Of a stretch of 54,440 bases of DNA, positions 45,401 through 53,003 are shown in pieces. Location of the stretch: NCBI GenBank assembly GCA_023135165.1, contig JAGLTS010000010.1, positions 1 to 54,440 of the forward strand. Reading direction: 5' to 3'. The notes beneath the pieces were generated by a model. The model worked only from the letters and a program-made list of their open reading frames with translations. It was not told the origin of the DNA and made no database searches. The DNA comes from Phycisphaerales bacterium (GTDB lineage Bacteria; Planctomycetota; Phycisphaerae; Phycisphaerales; JAGLTS01). Position 1 is the stretch's first letter. Each line of letters begins with the position of its first letter. A program made the translations under genes and the position numbers.

Positions 45401-45684
45401 ATCTCGCATTCGACGAAGCCGGATGGCTGGAACTTGCCCATGTTGCCCTGGAATCAGGTCTAGCGACGGATGACATCGCATGGTGGGTGCTCGACCCGGG
45501 AGGCGCGTACAACAGGGGATGCGATCTTTGGCGGGAGCGAATTTCTTGGTATGCGAGGCTCCTGTATCACTGTCGTGACGACGTTCGTGAGGTGGGACGA
45601 GTCGGCGTCAAATTTGCACAAGAAAGACTCGCGGAGGAGGAAGCGTCAAAACGGCGAGAAGCCGTGTACGGCCTTGGTGTTTGA
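42421..45684 (+). CDS. Large STAND-like P-loop NTPase with helical C-terminal region; possible defence protein
   Basis: This 1087-residue protein has no family I can name. Residues 1-110 are helical, with a hydrophobic stretch at 7-26. The NTPase core begins with VGRDEEL (124-130), a STAND-type motif. It has Walker A GQPGSGKT (145-152), Walker B LLIVDD (186-191), a sensor-like VIGWPSSRE, and GKPGLAV (274-280), the GxP motif of STAND ATPases. A winged-helix region follows (about 315-375). Residues 390-1087 look alpha-helical and repetitive, as in ligand-sensing arms. This fits a signal-sensing switch, possibly antiviral (inference). AGG Arg codons seem more common than in neighbours. It stands alone between two copies of the mqnC 3-prime end. 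The start is uncertain: AAAGGGA abuts ATG 42421, and ATG 42436 is an alternative. Confidence 0.7.
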   Translation: MEPPGMLELLPQLAALASAIAQYAMIRRGHRQRESDRAIHHFQEYLARERHDASLRAIHENQLLLQAIEPIVAGLPNLCSLDETQLREEIGSQLRAAIADVAHGAGVLSRLPATDRPYRDIALVGRDEELAWLSGSIDRDAVVIGQPGSGKTYLARQHARDNDGYFVRDSADGFLALAIQTLSPTLLIVDDAAQRDSTIAELHRIRREYGLSYRIMVIGWPSSREALSLQLGLPTEAALELPQLTRDEIVRICKAVGIRGPDVLLGEIANQAEGKPGLAVTLAQLALDEGWRDVWDGTALATAVKRWLVPNIGEKAVSIIAALSLGGCLGRGLGDVATELEMTKSNVQTRLLELLSAGIITETSGEALSVRPEKLRYVLLKEKYFSGAIALDPWSSLASMLDPSERAWVLLQVKHLGGDVDTCRLRKEVDAALAGLYGRRRSGDILRAYASLGIEEARDVLERYRPSIAECAEACLSHLPKETVRIAFEDAEKKADGDQTGEPLDWLGGWVRRAVPGGMDAVARRRAVFDEAMLWLGEARCTALAVQAIRIALSPAFESTSTDPGAGRKFHVHRATLSTDELRDVGAWWPEAREALRGRADGAWPTLLRLLQDWATPDWHFFGSPPNEEAKRARAGIYRAMGEVASTMASDLVELAEGNPGLMHEFQRFARLLGDTQLDLDEEFELLFSDPRGADDVEEARRQHQEKVEQLGRAWAAESCEKIAARIAGYEQQAREASIPEAARIWTLCRVIAGEVEDAIVWGRAVFEAGVTGSALEPFLDLGLERGDEGAAEFARACLANSDAAHAAVSSILRAGEAHTDLLDAALERLEDESIDARVIWGNGELSEEVLRRLLRHSRKAVASDAARLVHHLKRVDEIRVEWETTIVESCDDDWFLARVFEEQADVAFRWLERRVADNDVYWFRYDEALPTAARILTAQQKQHLLSEVPADSHAENLVQALVGYDPKLYRFLLSLDRLRQVTLAPLRRPSLQHLAFDEAGWLELAHVALESGLATDDIAWWVLDPGGAYNRGCDLWRERISWYARLLYHCRDDVREVGRVGVKFAQERLAEEEASKRREAVYGLGV

Positions 45685-45721
45685 CAGCCTGCGAGCGTTG
45701 CAGTGGCGATAGGCGAGGATA

Positions 45722-45815
45722 CCCCGACCTGCGCGTGACGGATTGGTCAACCCAGCGCATCGCCATGGTGCAGCACCTCGGCACCGAACTGGCCGTCGGC
45801 ACGACGAACACGTGA
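45722..45815 (+). pseudogene. Displaced second copy of the mqnC 3-prime end
   Basis: Bases 45722-45780 match the mqnC end (55 of 59). The frame continues as HLGTELAVGTTNT to a TGA at 45813-45815, directly before a terminator. Having the native-looking stop and terminator, it is probably the original chromosomal 3-prime end of mqnC, cut off from the gene by the inserted segment. It has no start of its own. Confidence 0.8.
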
Positions 45816-45842
45816 AAAAACCCAGGGAAAGCTTTCCCTGGG
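45815..45842. terminator. Shared terminator between the mqnC-end copy and tig
   Basis: A perfect 22-base palindrome (45821-45842, arm CCCAGGGAAAG) is preceded by six A residues on the plus strand. These become a T6 run after the hairpin on the minus strand. It is therefore an excellent terminator for tig, whose stop is 28 bases away, and a weaker one for plus-strand transcripts. Confidence 0.88.
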
Positions 45843-45869
45843 CTTGGGTGTGTGTTGTGATTCGACTCG

Positions 45870-47264
45870 TCAGCCACCCAGTGTTGGCGCGACCTTTTCG
45901 TTGTACTCCTCGACGGGCATGTCGGTGACCTTCGCGCCGGCAACCACCTGATCGAGCACCTTGTGCTCGCGGATCTGCTGTGCGAACGCAGAGATCTGAC
46001 CGCTCTTGACCAGCTCTTGGCGAAGCTGCTCGGGACGCACGCCGCGCTGGGCGGCGAGTTGGCCGATTCGCCCGTTCACTTCCGCTTCGGAGACGGAAAC
46101 CTCGTGCTCCTGAGCGGATCGTTCAATGATGAACAAGAGCTTCAGTTCACGCCGGGCGGTGTCCTCGGATGAGCCCCGCGCCTCGGCGATCTTGGCTTCG
46201 ATCTCTTCGCCGGGGACGCCGCGGTGCATCATGTCCAGGCGCAGTCGTTCGATGTTGCGGGCAGCCTGGTTGGCGGTGATGTTCTCGGGCAGGTCGAACT
46301 CGACGTTGTCGAGCAGGTGCTTGGCGACTTGCGCTCGCATCGCATGGGCCTGCTCGTTTTCGAGTCGCCGTTCGAGTTGGAGCCTGAGCTGCTCGCGAAG
46401 CTGGCCTTCATCCTCCATGCCATACTGCGTCAGAAGTTCCTCGACCGGCGCGGGGATGACGCGTTCGGCCTTCTCCGATGCGAACGTGATGACGAGCTTC
46501 TTGTCTCGGATGCGCTCATCTTCGTGGCTCTTGGGCCCGTCGCATGTGATCGTGGCCTCCTCGCCCACCTTGGGTCGGCCGATCTGCTTGGCGAAGTCGT
46601 CGACCATGATGCCGAGGATCGCCCCCTTGCCTTCATCTTCCGGGAGCGGGATTCGTACGACAGCCCCAGGCAGATCGAGCATGACCTCATCATCGTCGGC
46701 GAGCTTCATGACGCCGTGACCCGTGAGGTAAGCGCCATCCTCCAGCTCGCCTTCGATCGGTTCGAGCGTGCCGCGATAGAGGCAGAAGTTGGAAACCTCC
46801 TTCTCCACCATTTCATCGGTGATCTCGGAGACGGGGCGGACGATCTCGATGGCCTCGGTGTCGGGCAGGTCGAACTCGGGGAGGATCTCAACCTTGACGG
46901 AGAACTTCAGAGGCTGGCCGTCGACGATCTTCAGGTCCGCCAGCTCTTCGGAATCAGGCTCGCCCAGGACGCGCAGGCTGTGCTCCTCGACCGCCTCGGA
47001 GTATGCGCTGGCGATGAGTTGGCCTTTGGTCTCTTCACGGATGTCCTTGCCGAACTTGCGTTCGATCAGTCGGCGGGGCACGCGTCCCTTGCGGAAGCCG
47101 GGGACTTGAGCCTCTCCGGTGAAGGTGGCCAGGGACTCATCGAGCTTCTCCGCGATGACCTCGTAGGGGATCTCGATGGTGATCTCCTTGAGGGCGGGCC
47201 CCTTGTCCTCGATCGTGACGATGTTGCGTGATTCCGTCTTCGTGTCAGCAGCCGAGTCTGTCAT
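45870..47264 (-). CDS. tig: Trigger factor chaperone
   Basis: Trigger factor is the ribosome-bound folding chaperone and prolyl isomerase. The 464-residue protein has the N-terminal ribosome-docking signature VPGFRKGRVPRRLIERKFG (54-72), a diverged middle FKBP-like domain (about 160-255, DGAYLTGHGVMKLADDDEV onward), and a helical C-terminal domain with LLFIIERSAQEHEVSVSEAE and SFAQQ-like AFAQQIREHKVLD. Length is slightly above the usual 430-450. I start at ATG 47264 because AGGA lies about 9 bases before it; an ATG at 47273 would add three residues and abut that site. It ends at a strong terminator. Confidence 0.92.
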   Translation of the reverse strand: MTDSAADTKTESRNIVTIEDKGPALKEITIEIPYEVIAEKLDESLATFTGEAQVPGFRKGRVPRRLIERKFGKDIREETKGQLIASAYSEAVEEHSLRVLGEPDSEELADLKIVDGQPLKFSVKVEILPEFDLPDTEAIEIVRPVSEITDEMVEKEVSNFCLYRGTLEPIEGELEDGAYLTGHGVMKLADDDEVMLDLPGAVVRIPLPEDEGKGAILGIMVDDFAKQIGRPKVGEEATITCDGPKSHEDERIRDKKLVITFASEKAERVIPAPVEELLTQYGMEDEGQLREQLRLQLERRLENEQAHAMRAQVAKHLLDNVEFDLPENITANQAARNIERLRLDMMHRGVPGEEIEAKIAEARGSSEDTARRELKLLFIIERSAQEHEVSVSEAEVNGRIGQLAAQRGVRPEQLRQELVKSGQISAFAQQIREHKVLDQVVAGAKVTDMPVEEYNEKVAPTLGG

Positions 47265-47418
47265 AGCGTTCATTCCTATCAATCAAATCCAGGACGCCTG
47301 TCCCCGACCGTTGGGGTCAGCCAAGACGTCCAGAACCCACCCGTGCGGACACGGCGGGTCGAGCCACACAAGATAGCAGGCGGTCACGGTCGAGCAAGCG
47401 CCAGGCACCGGCCGTGGC

Positions 47419-47441
47419 GTCGTGGGGGTCGTGGGGGTCGT
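47419..47441 (+). repeat. Short tandem repeat, GTCGTGGGG x 2.5
   Basis: Two and a half copies of a 9-base unit lie in the 278-base gap between tig and the VIT-vWA gene, upstream of the latter. No other feature is recognised in this gap apart from the ribosome-binding site at about 47531-47537. Confidence 0.7.
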
Positions 47442-47542
47442 CCGAGAAGGAGGGATCGTGCGATCATCCTGATCGACCCGGGAACCCAGCACGAGGTGAT
47501 GCGTCGGACCACATCGGCCAAGAACATCGAAAGGAGCTGGTC

Positions 47543-49924
47543 ATGGCAATGACGCGACTGCAACGGTGGCTCGGGGTCCTCGGACTCATCAGCCTGTGGA
47601 CGGGCCTCTCCGCACACCCGGCAGCGGCGGCGGGACTGCTCGTGCCCACCGATCAGAGTCTGCCACCCCTCTCCATCACCTCACATTCCGTCCGGGCGGA
47701 AATCGACGGCCTGGTGGCCCGCACGCGCGTCACACAGACGTTCCACAACGACACAGGCAGCAGGCTCGAGGCGACGTACCTCTTCCCGATCCCCGAGGGT
47801 TCGGACATCACCGGCTTCTCGATGACCTTCAACGGCAAGATGGTCCGGGGCGAAGTCCTCCCGGCGGACAAGGCTCAACAGATCTACGAGTCGATCGTCC
47901 GCCAGGCCCGCGACCCGGGACTGATCGAGTTCATCGGAAGGCGGCTGCTGAAGATGCGCATCTTCCCGATCGAGCCGAACTCCGACACGACGATCGAGCT
48001 GACCTACCAGCAGATCTGCCGGCCGATCGCCACGGAATCGTCATCCGCCGACTCCGGCCTGTTCGCGTACCACTATCCGCTGCGCACATCGAGGACGGAC
48101 GGTCGCAAGACGGCACTGCGGTTCACCGTGACGCTTCGCAGCGATGTCGCGCTCAAGTCCGTCTGGTCGCCAACGCATCCCGTCGAGGTCGTGCGCGACA
48201 GCGAACACGATGCGCTCGCAGCGTACGAGACGTCGGCCGGCTCGCTCGATGAGGACTTCCTATTGCTTTTCGATCGGGAGGATGGCGACATGGGGCTGTC
48301 CGTCATCACGTACATCGACCCGGGCGCCGGCGCGGATGAGGGGCACTTCCTCCTGCTGCTCAATCCCAAGACGCTCTGGCCCGACGAAACGCGGATTCCG
48401 CAGGATGTCGTCTTCGTCATGGACACATCCGGCTCGATGTCCGGCGAGAAGATCGAGCAGGCGCGCGAGTCGCTTCGGTTCTGCTTGAACCAACTCGGCG
48501 AAGGCGACCGCTTCAACATCGTGCGCTTCTCAACGGGATTCGATCAACTCTTTCCCGTCATGACGGAGCGCACGAAGGAATCGCTCGGAGACGCGCACAA
48601 GTTCGTGGACCGATTCAGCGCGGGCGGGGGCACGAACATCCTTGACGCGCTGCGGTCGGCGGTAAAACTGCTGAGCGCATCACGAGATGCGGATCGGCCG
48701 ATGCTCGTCGTGTTCCTGACGGATGGCAACGGCGACCGGGGACGCGAGCCGGTCCTCGCCATGCTCGATGAGGCGGACACGACGGGTATTCGCATCTTCC
48801 CGTTCGGCGTGGGGCATGATGTGAACACGATGCTGCTCGACGCTCTCTCAACCGAGCACGCGGGCAAGCCGACGTACGTGCAGCCGGGCGAGAATCTCGA
48901 ACTGGTGCTCGGCGACTTCTTCTCGATGTTCAGCAGGCCCGTGTTGACGAACTTGCAGCTCACCTTGCCGGACATCGCCGCGATGGAGATGTTCCCGCCG
49001 ATGCTCGGGGATCTGTACCACGGCCAGCAGATCATCGTAGCGGGCCGACTTGGGCGCGAGACGATCGGTTCGGTGACGCTCACCGCGCGCCGGCGGGGTG
49101 AGGATGTGCGGTACACGTGGGAGAATGTGGCCTTCAAAAGCAACCCGTCCGCCACGTACGTGCCTCGCCTGTGGGCTGGGCGCAAGATCGCGTACCTGAT
49201 CGACACGATCCGTCAAAACGGCGAGACGGATGAACTTGTCGCTGAGGTCATCGCGCTCAGCCAGGCCTATGGCATTCAGACGCCGTACGCCTCGTATCTT
49301 GTGGCTCCGGAACGTCTCGCGGAAGTCGCGGGGTTCGGCGTTCCCTCCTCCGTCCCGTCCCGACGGGCGATGGATGCCAACGCGATTCAATCCGCCGGGC
49401 GACAGTTGCTGCGGCTGCGGAAGGCGGGCATCGACACGATGTCGGTCTCGATGGAGGCGGAGGACATGAGCATCACGAGCGGTGATGATCGGCTCGACGC
49501 GGAGGAAGCGCTGCACGCCGTCGCCGATGAGACCGGCCGAGGCGCGAACATCGTCGCACGTGTCCAGCAGCAGCTCCGTGAAGGCAAGAACCTGGACGCC
49601 GTGGCGATGCAGCAGCGAGGCATGGCGGTCCAGCGCTACGGCGAACGGTGGTACAACTACGCGGACGGCTTCCTCATCGACCAGACGATGACCGACGAGA
49701 CGGAGCTGACGTTCATCCAGTTCGGCTCCGATGCGTACTTCGAGCTGGTGCTGGCCCGGCCGGACCTGCGTGCGGCGCTGGCTGCCAACCGAAACGTCGT
49801 CGTCCAGATCACCGATGCCGACGCGGTCGTCGTGGTGGATGGCGAAGATGAGCAAATCCAGGCGGAGTTCACAACAGCGCAGCGGGCACGGCTGTTCGCG
49901 GCAGAGCAGCCCTTGGATGACTGA
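47543..49924 (+). CDS. Exported VIT and von Willebrand factor A domain protein
   Basis: This 793-residue protein has a signal peptide (about 1-31). A VIT domain (about 40-165, with ITSHSVRAEIDGLVARTRVT, YLFPIPEGSDITGFSM and ADKAQQIYESIVRQARDPGL) is followed by a vWA domain (about 285-460) with a complete MIDAS start DTSGSMSG and later SAGGGTNI and LTDGNGD. This matches the inter-alpha-trypsin-inhibitor-like arrangement seen in bacterial surface proteins. The final 250 residues are less conserved (QSAGRQLLRLRKAG onward). It probably binds divalent metal and protein ligands at the cell surface. AAAGGAG lies 7 bases before ATG 47543. An 18-bp hairpin follows the gene. Confidence 0.88.
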   Translation: MAMTRLQRWLGVLGLISLWTGLSAHPAAAAGLLVPTDQSLPPLSITSHSVRAEIDGLVARTRVTQTFHNDTGSRLEATYLFPIPEGSDITGFSMTFNGKMVRGEVLPADKAQQIYESIVRQARDPGLIEFIGRRLLKMRIFPIEPNSDTTIELTYQQICRPIATESSSADSGLFAYHYPLRTSRTDGRKTALRFTVTLRSDVALKSVWSPTHPVEVVRDSEHDALAAYETSAGSLDEDFLLLFDREDGDMGLSVITYIDPGAGADEGHFLLLLNPKTLWPDETRIPQDVVFVMDTSGSMSGEKIEQARESLRFCLNQLGEGDRFNIVRFSTGFDQLFPVMTERTKESLGDAHKFVDRFSAGGGTNILDALRSAVKLLSASRDADRPMLVVFLTDGNGDRGREPVLAMLDEADTTGIRIFPFGVGHDVNTMLLDALSTEHAGKPTYVQPGENLELVLGDFFSMFSRPVLTNLQLTLPDIAAMEMFPPMLGDLYHGQQIIVAGRLGRETIGSVTLTARRRGEDVRYTWENVAFKSNPSATYVPRLWAGRKIAYLIDTIRQNGETDELVAEVIALSQAYGIQTPYASYLVAPERLAEVAGFGVPSSVPSRRAMDANAIQSAGRQLLRLRKAGIDTMSVSMEAEDMSITSGDDRLDAEEALHAVADETGRGANIVARVQQQLREGKNLDAVAMQQRGMAVQRYGERWYNYADGFLIDQTMTDETELTFIQFGSDAYFELVLARPDLRAALAANRNVVVQITDADAVVVVDGEDEQIQAEFTTAQRARLFAAEQPLDD

Positions 49925-49941
49925 TTGACGGAAAGGACAAT

Positions 49942-49977
49942 GGCAAAGCCCGGGAACGATCGTTCCCGGGCTTTGCC
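49942..49977. terminator. Perfect 18-bp hairpin after the VIT-vWA gene
   Basis: A continuous 36-base palindrome (arm GGCAAAGCCCGGGAACGA) lies 18 bases after the stop. There is no T-run beyond CTTTGCC, so it may work as a Rho-independent terminator of non-classical form or stabilise the mRNA 3-prime end. A G-rich GTTGGGG repeat follows at about 50002-50020. Confidence 0.6.
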
Positions 49978-50110
49978 CTGCGCTGGTCGGCGCGAGGCTG
50001 GTGGTTGGGGGTTGGGGGTTGCAACACCGTCGGGACAGACTGGTATCATCGGCGATGCAGGCCTTTCGAGCCTGTTTGGTGACGAGGCGACATCGCTGGA
50101 GGCTTTGCTC

Positions 50111-52966
50111 ATGCGTCGGATCACGGTCCGATGGATTGCCCTGGGATTAAGCGTGACATGCGCCGCATGGTCATGCACCGCCGGCGCGGGTGAACCGGGC
50201 GATCCGATCCCTCAGCGCGAAGACCTCGTCACCGGCACGCTGGACAACGGCCTGCGATACATGATCCTCCGCCACGCCAACCCGCCCGGTCGGCTGTCGA
50301 TGCAACTGCACGTGGCCACAGGCTCGATGAACGAGACCGATGCGCAGCGCGGTTTGGCGCACTTCATCGAACACCTCGCGTTCAACGGCTCCGTGAACTT
50401 CCCGCCCGGTGAGGCTGTCAAGTACTTCGAATCGCTCGGGCTGACGTTCGGCGAGCACCAGAACGCCAGGACGGGGTTCGACGGCACGTCGTACACACTG
50501 CTCATGCCCGACGCGGAGCGAGACACGATCGACGACGGCATGCTGTTTCTCTCGGATGTCGCCGGCCGATTGCTTTTCGACCCGGAGGAGATCGAAAAGG
50601 AACGGGGCGTCCTGCTCGGCGAGCGGACCGCATACAAAGGGCCTTGGCTTCGGCTCTACGAGATGCTGCTTCCGGCGATCTTCCCCGGCTCGCGCATCGC
50701 CGATCGGCTCCCCCTCGGGCAGGAAGAGATCATCGAGAACGCGCCCCGGGCTGAGATCGTCAGCTACTACAAGAAATGGTACGTACCGGGCAACATGACG
50801 CTCTTGGTCGTCGCCGATTGCAGCACCGACCTCGTGATCGAAGTGATCGAGGAGAACTTCAGCGACCTACCCGCCGATGATGTGCCCGAGCCGCGCAATG
50901 TGAACGTCGCTCGTTACATCGAGCAGCGCGGGCTGGCGGCAGCCGATCCGGATCTGACCGACTGCCACGTCGAGATGATGATGGTGGACAAGGCTCGGCC
51001 GCCCGTGCTCACGATCGGTCAGGCGCGCGATGAAATGATCGACATGCTCGGCACGGTCGCGCTGAATCGCCGACTCGCCGCGCGCGTCAACGCCGGAGAG
51101 GCCCCATACCGGGCCGGATTGGCGACGATGCGTAACCTGTTCCAGGCGGCGCACATCGTCTCCGTCGAGGCGGTCGGCGAACCGGGCGAGTGGCTCGCGA
51201 TGTTGGCCGACCTGGTCGTCCAGATGCAGCGTGCTCGCCTGCACGGATTCACGCAGCGCGAGGTTGAGGATGCGCGGCAAGAGATGCTCGCGCAAACCGA
51301 ACAGTTTGCTGCACAGGAATCGACGATCCCCGCCCGATCGGTGCTTGATCGCATGAGCACCGCAGTCGCGGAAAAGACGCCCCTGACCAGCGCCTCGCAA
51401 ATGCTCGAAATCATGCGCACGCTGCTCCCCGGCATCGGGCCGGATGAGGTATCCGAAGCGTTCTCGTCGAACTTCGACCCTTCCGCCATGACGTTCCTGG
51501 TCACAACCCGGTCGTCCGTGGATACGCCGTCGCCGACCGGTGATGACGTCTTGGCCGTCGCGCGAGTGGCGATGTCGCTCCAGATTGAGCCACTCGATGA
51601 GCCGGATCGACCCACGACGCTCCTGGCCGAGACGCCCACACCGACGAAGATGGTCAACGTCTCCGTCGATCCAACGACGCACGTGCTCTCGACATGGCTG
51701 GACAACGGCGTCCGCGTGCATTACCGGTTCATGGACCAGGAGCAGGACAACGTCACTGTCACGATCACGCTGGCCGGTGGCAGAATCGAGGAGACCGCCG
51801 ACGACCGCGGCCTCACGTGGGCTGCGCTCCAGGCCTGGATTCGCCCCGCGACGCACAGCCTCACCTCCACCAACATCCGCGACTTGATGACCGGGCTGAA
51901 GGTCTGTGTCAGCGGATCGGCGCAGGACGATGCCCTCGTATTGACGATCACCGGTCATCCCGCTGATCTCGAAGCCGGCTTCCAACTCGCCCACATCCTG
52001 CTCACGCAGCCGCGCGTTGAACAGGCATCGCTCGATCAGTGGAAAAGCAGGCAACTCCAAAACATCACACAGCGCCGCGTCGACCCGATGAGCATGTTGC
52101 ACGAGGCCGTCCGCAACATCCTCTACAGCGAACATGAGCCGCAACGTCTGCCGCTCACCGCGGAGAACATCGAGCGGATCAACCTGAACAACGCCCAGGC
52201 GTGGCTCGATCGGCTGATCGCCGACGCGCCGATCGAGGTCGCGATCGTTGGAGACGTGGAGCGCTCCGTCTCACTGAAACTCGCGCAGTTGTACGTCGGC
52301 TCGCTTCCGCCGCGCGCTCGGATGAGCAGCGAAACGCTCGACGAGATGCGCATGCTGCGACTCAACGACCCGCCCTTCACCCGCACCGTGACGGTCGAGA
52401 CGGCCACACCCAAGGCGGTCGTCCTCACTGGGTTCTTCGCTGTTGACGCGGACAACGTGCGCGATCGCAGGCTCATGGATCTCGCAGCCCGAATCCTCAA
52501 CTCCCGTATGTTTGAGCGAATCCGCGAGAACGAGCAGCTTGTATATTCGATCGGCGTCTACAACAGCCCGGCGGATGTTTACCCGGGGCAGGGGTTGGTC
52601 TATGCGCTCTGCCCCTGCGAGCCGGCGGCTGCTGAAACATTGAGCGGCACGATCAAGGACATGTTCGACGAGTTCGCAAGCGTCGGCCCAACCGTCGCCG
52701 AGGTGAACATCGCGCGCGAGCAACTCCTCAACCGCTTGGCGGAACGGCGCGCCACGCCCAAGTACTGGGTGGGCAGGCTCTCGGACATGACGCTGCGGGG
52801 CCGATCGCTCAGGGAGGTCAGCGGCGAGGTTGATGCTTACGCTGAGTTCACCGCTGAGGATGTCCGCGATGTGGTCCGCAGGTACTACGACAAGAAACGT
52901 CTGATCGACATCATTGTTCGTCCCACCGGTGCGAGAACAACGATCGACGAGACGGAGGGCGACTGA
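50111..52966 (+). CDS. M16-family zinc peptidase (pitrilysin/insulinase type), exported
   Basis: This 951-residue protein has a signal peptide (about 1-27) and two M16 units. The N-terminal unit has the inverted zinc motif H84-F-I-E87-H88 and the distant ligand E164 in EIEKERGVLLGER, so it is catalytic. The second unit (about 515 onward, beginning HVLSTWLDNGVRVHYRFMD) lacks HxxEH and is the usual inactive half. The length matches PqqL-like periplasmic M16 proteins. I start at ATG 50111, after GGAG; the open frame to 49925 crosses the hairpin and is not coding. A TATCAT at 50044-50049 is a possible -10 element. RmuC follows after 37 bases. Confidence 0.9.
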   Translation: MRRITVRWIALGLSVTCAAWSCTAGAGEPGDPIPQREDLVTGTLDNGLRYMILRHANPPGRLSMQLHVATGSMNETDAQRGLAHFIEHLAFNGSVNFPPGEAVKYFESLGLTFGEHQNARTGFDGTSYTLLMPDAERDTIDDGMLFLSDVAGRLLFDPEEIEKERGVLLGERTAYKGPWLRLYEMLLPAIFPGSRIADRLPLGQEEIIENAPRAEIVSYYKKWYVPGNMTLLVVADCSTDLVIEVIEENFSDLPADDVPEPRNVNVARYIEQRGLAAADPDLTDCHVEMMMVDKARPPVLTIGQARDEMIDMLGTVALNRRLAARVNAGEAPYRAGLATMRNLFQAAHIVSVEAVGEPGEWLAMLADLVVQMQRARLHGFTQREVEDARQEMLAQTEQFAAQESTIPARSVLDRMSTAVAEKTPLTSASQMLEIMRTLLPGIGPDEVSEAFSSNFDPSAMTFLVTTRSSVDTPSPTGDDVLAVARVAMSLQIEPLDEPDRPTTLLAETPTPTKMVNVSVDPTTHVLSTWLDNGVRVHYRFMDQEQDNVTVTITLAGGRIEETADDRGLTWAALQAWIRPATHSLTSTNIRDLMTGLKVCVSGSAQDDALVLTITGHPADLEAGFQLAHILLTQPRVEQASLDQWKSRQLQNITQRRVDPMSMLHEAVRNILYSEHEPQRLPLTAENIERINLNNAQAWLDRLIADAPIEVAIVGDVERSVSLKLAQLYVGSLPPRARMSSETLDEMRMLRLNDPPFTRTVTVETATPKAVVLTGFFAVDADNVRDRRLMDLAARILNSRMFERIRENEQLVYSIGVYNSPADVYPGQGLVYALCPCEPAAAETLSGTIKDMFDEFASVGPTVAEVNIAREQLLNRLAERRATPKYWVGRLSDMTLRGRSLREVSGEVDAYAEFTAEDVRDVVRRYYDKKRLIDIIVRPTGARTTIDETEGD

Positions 52967-52991
52967 GGCGACCGATCCTCTCCGCTTGCCG

Positions 52992-53003
52992 TACACTAAC
53001 GGC
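52992..53003 (+). promoter_or_regulatory. Candidate leaderless -10 element for rmuC
   Basis: TACACT (52992-52997) is followed by AACGGC and ATG 53004, in the 37-base gap after the M16 gene. There is no Shine-Dalgarno site, so rmuC may have its own leaderless transcript. Confidence 0.5.

Noticed and set aside
42273..45721. Integrase, transposase or toxin-antitoxin genes inside the mqnC-end insert
   Set aside because: I looked on both strands and found only the NTPase frame and its shadows, so the mobility functions must be elsewhere or absent.
49997..50025. G-quadruplex in the GTTGGGG repeat
   Set aside because: Only two long G-runs and shorter GG pairs are present, not four runs of three or more.
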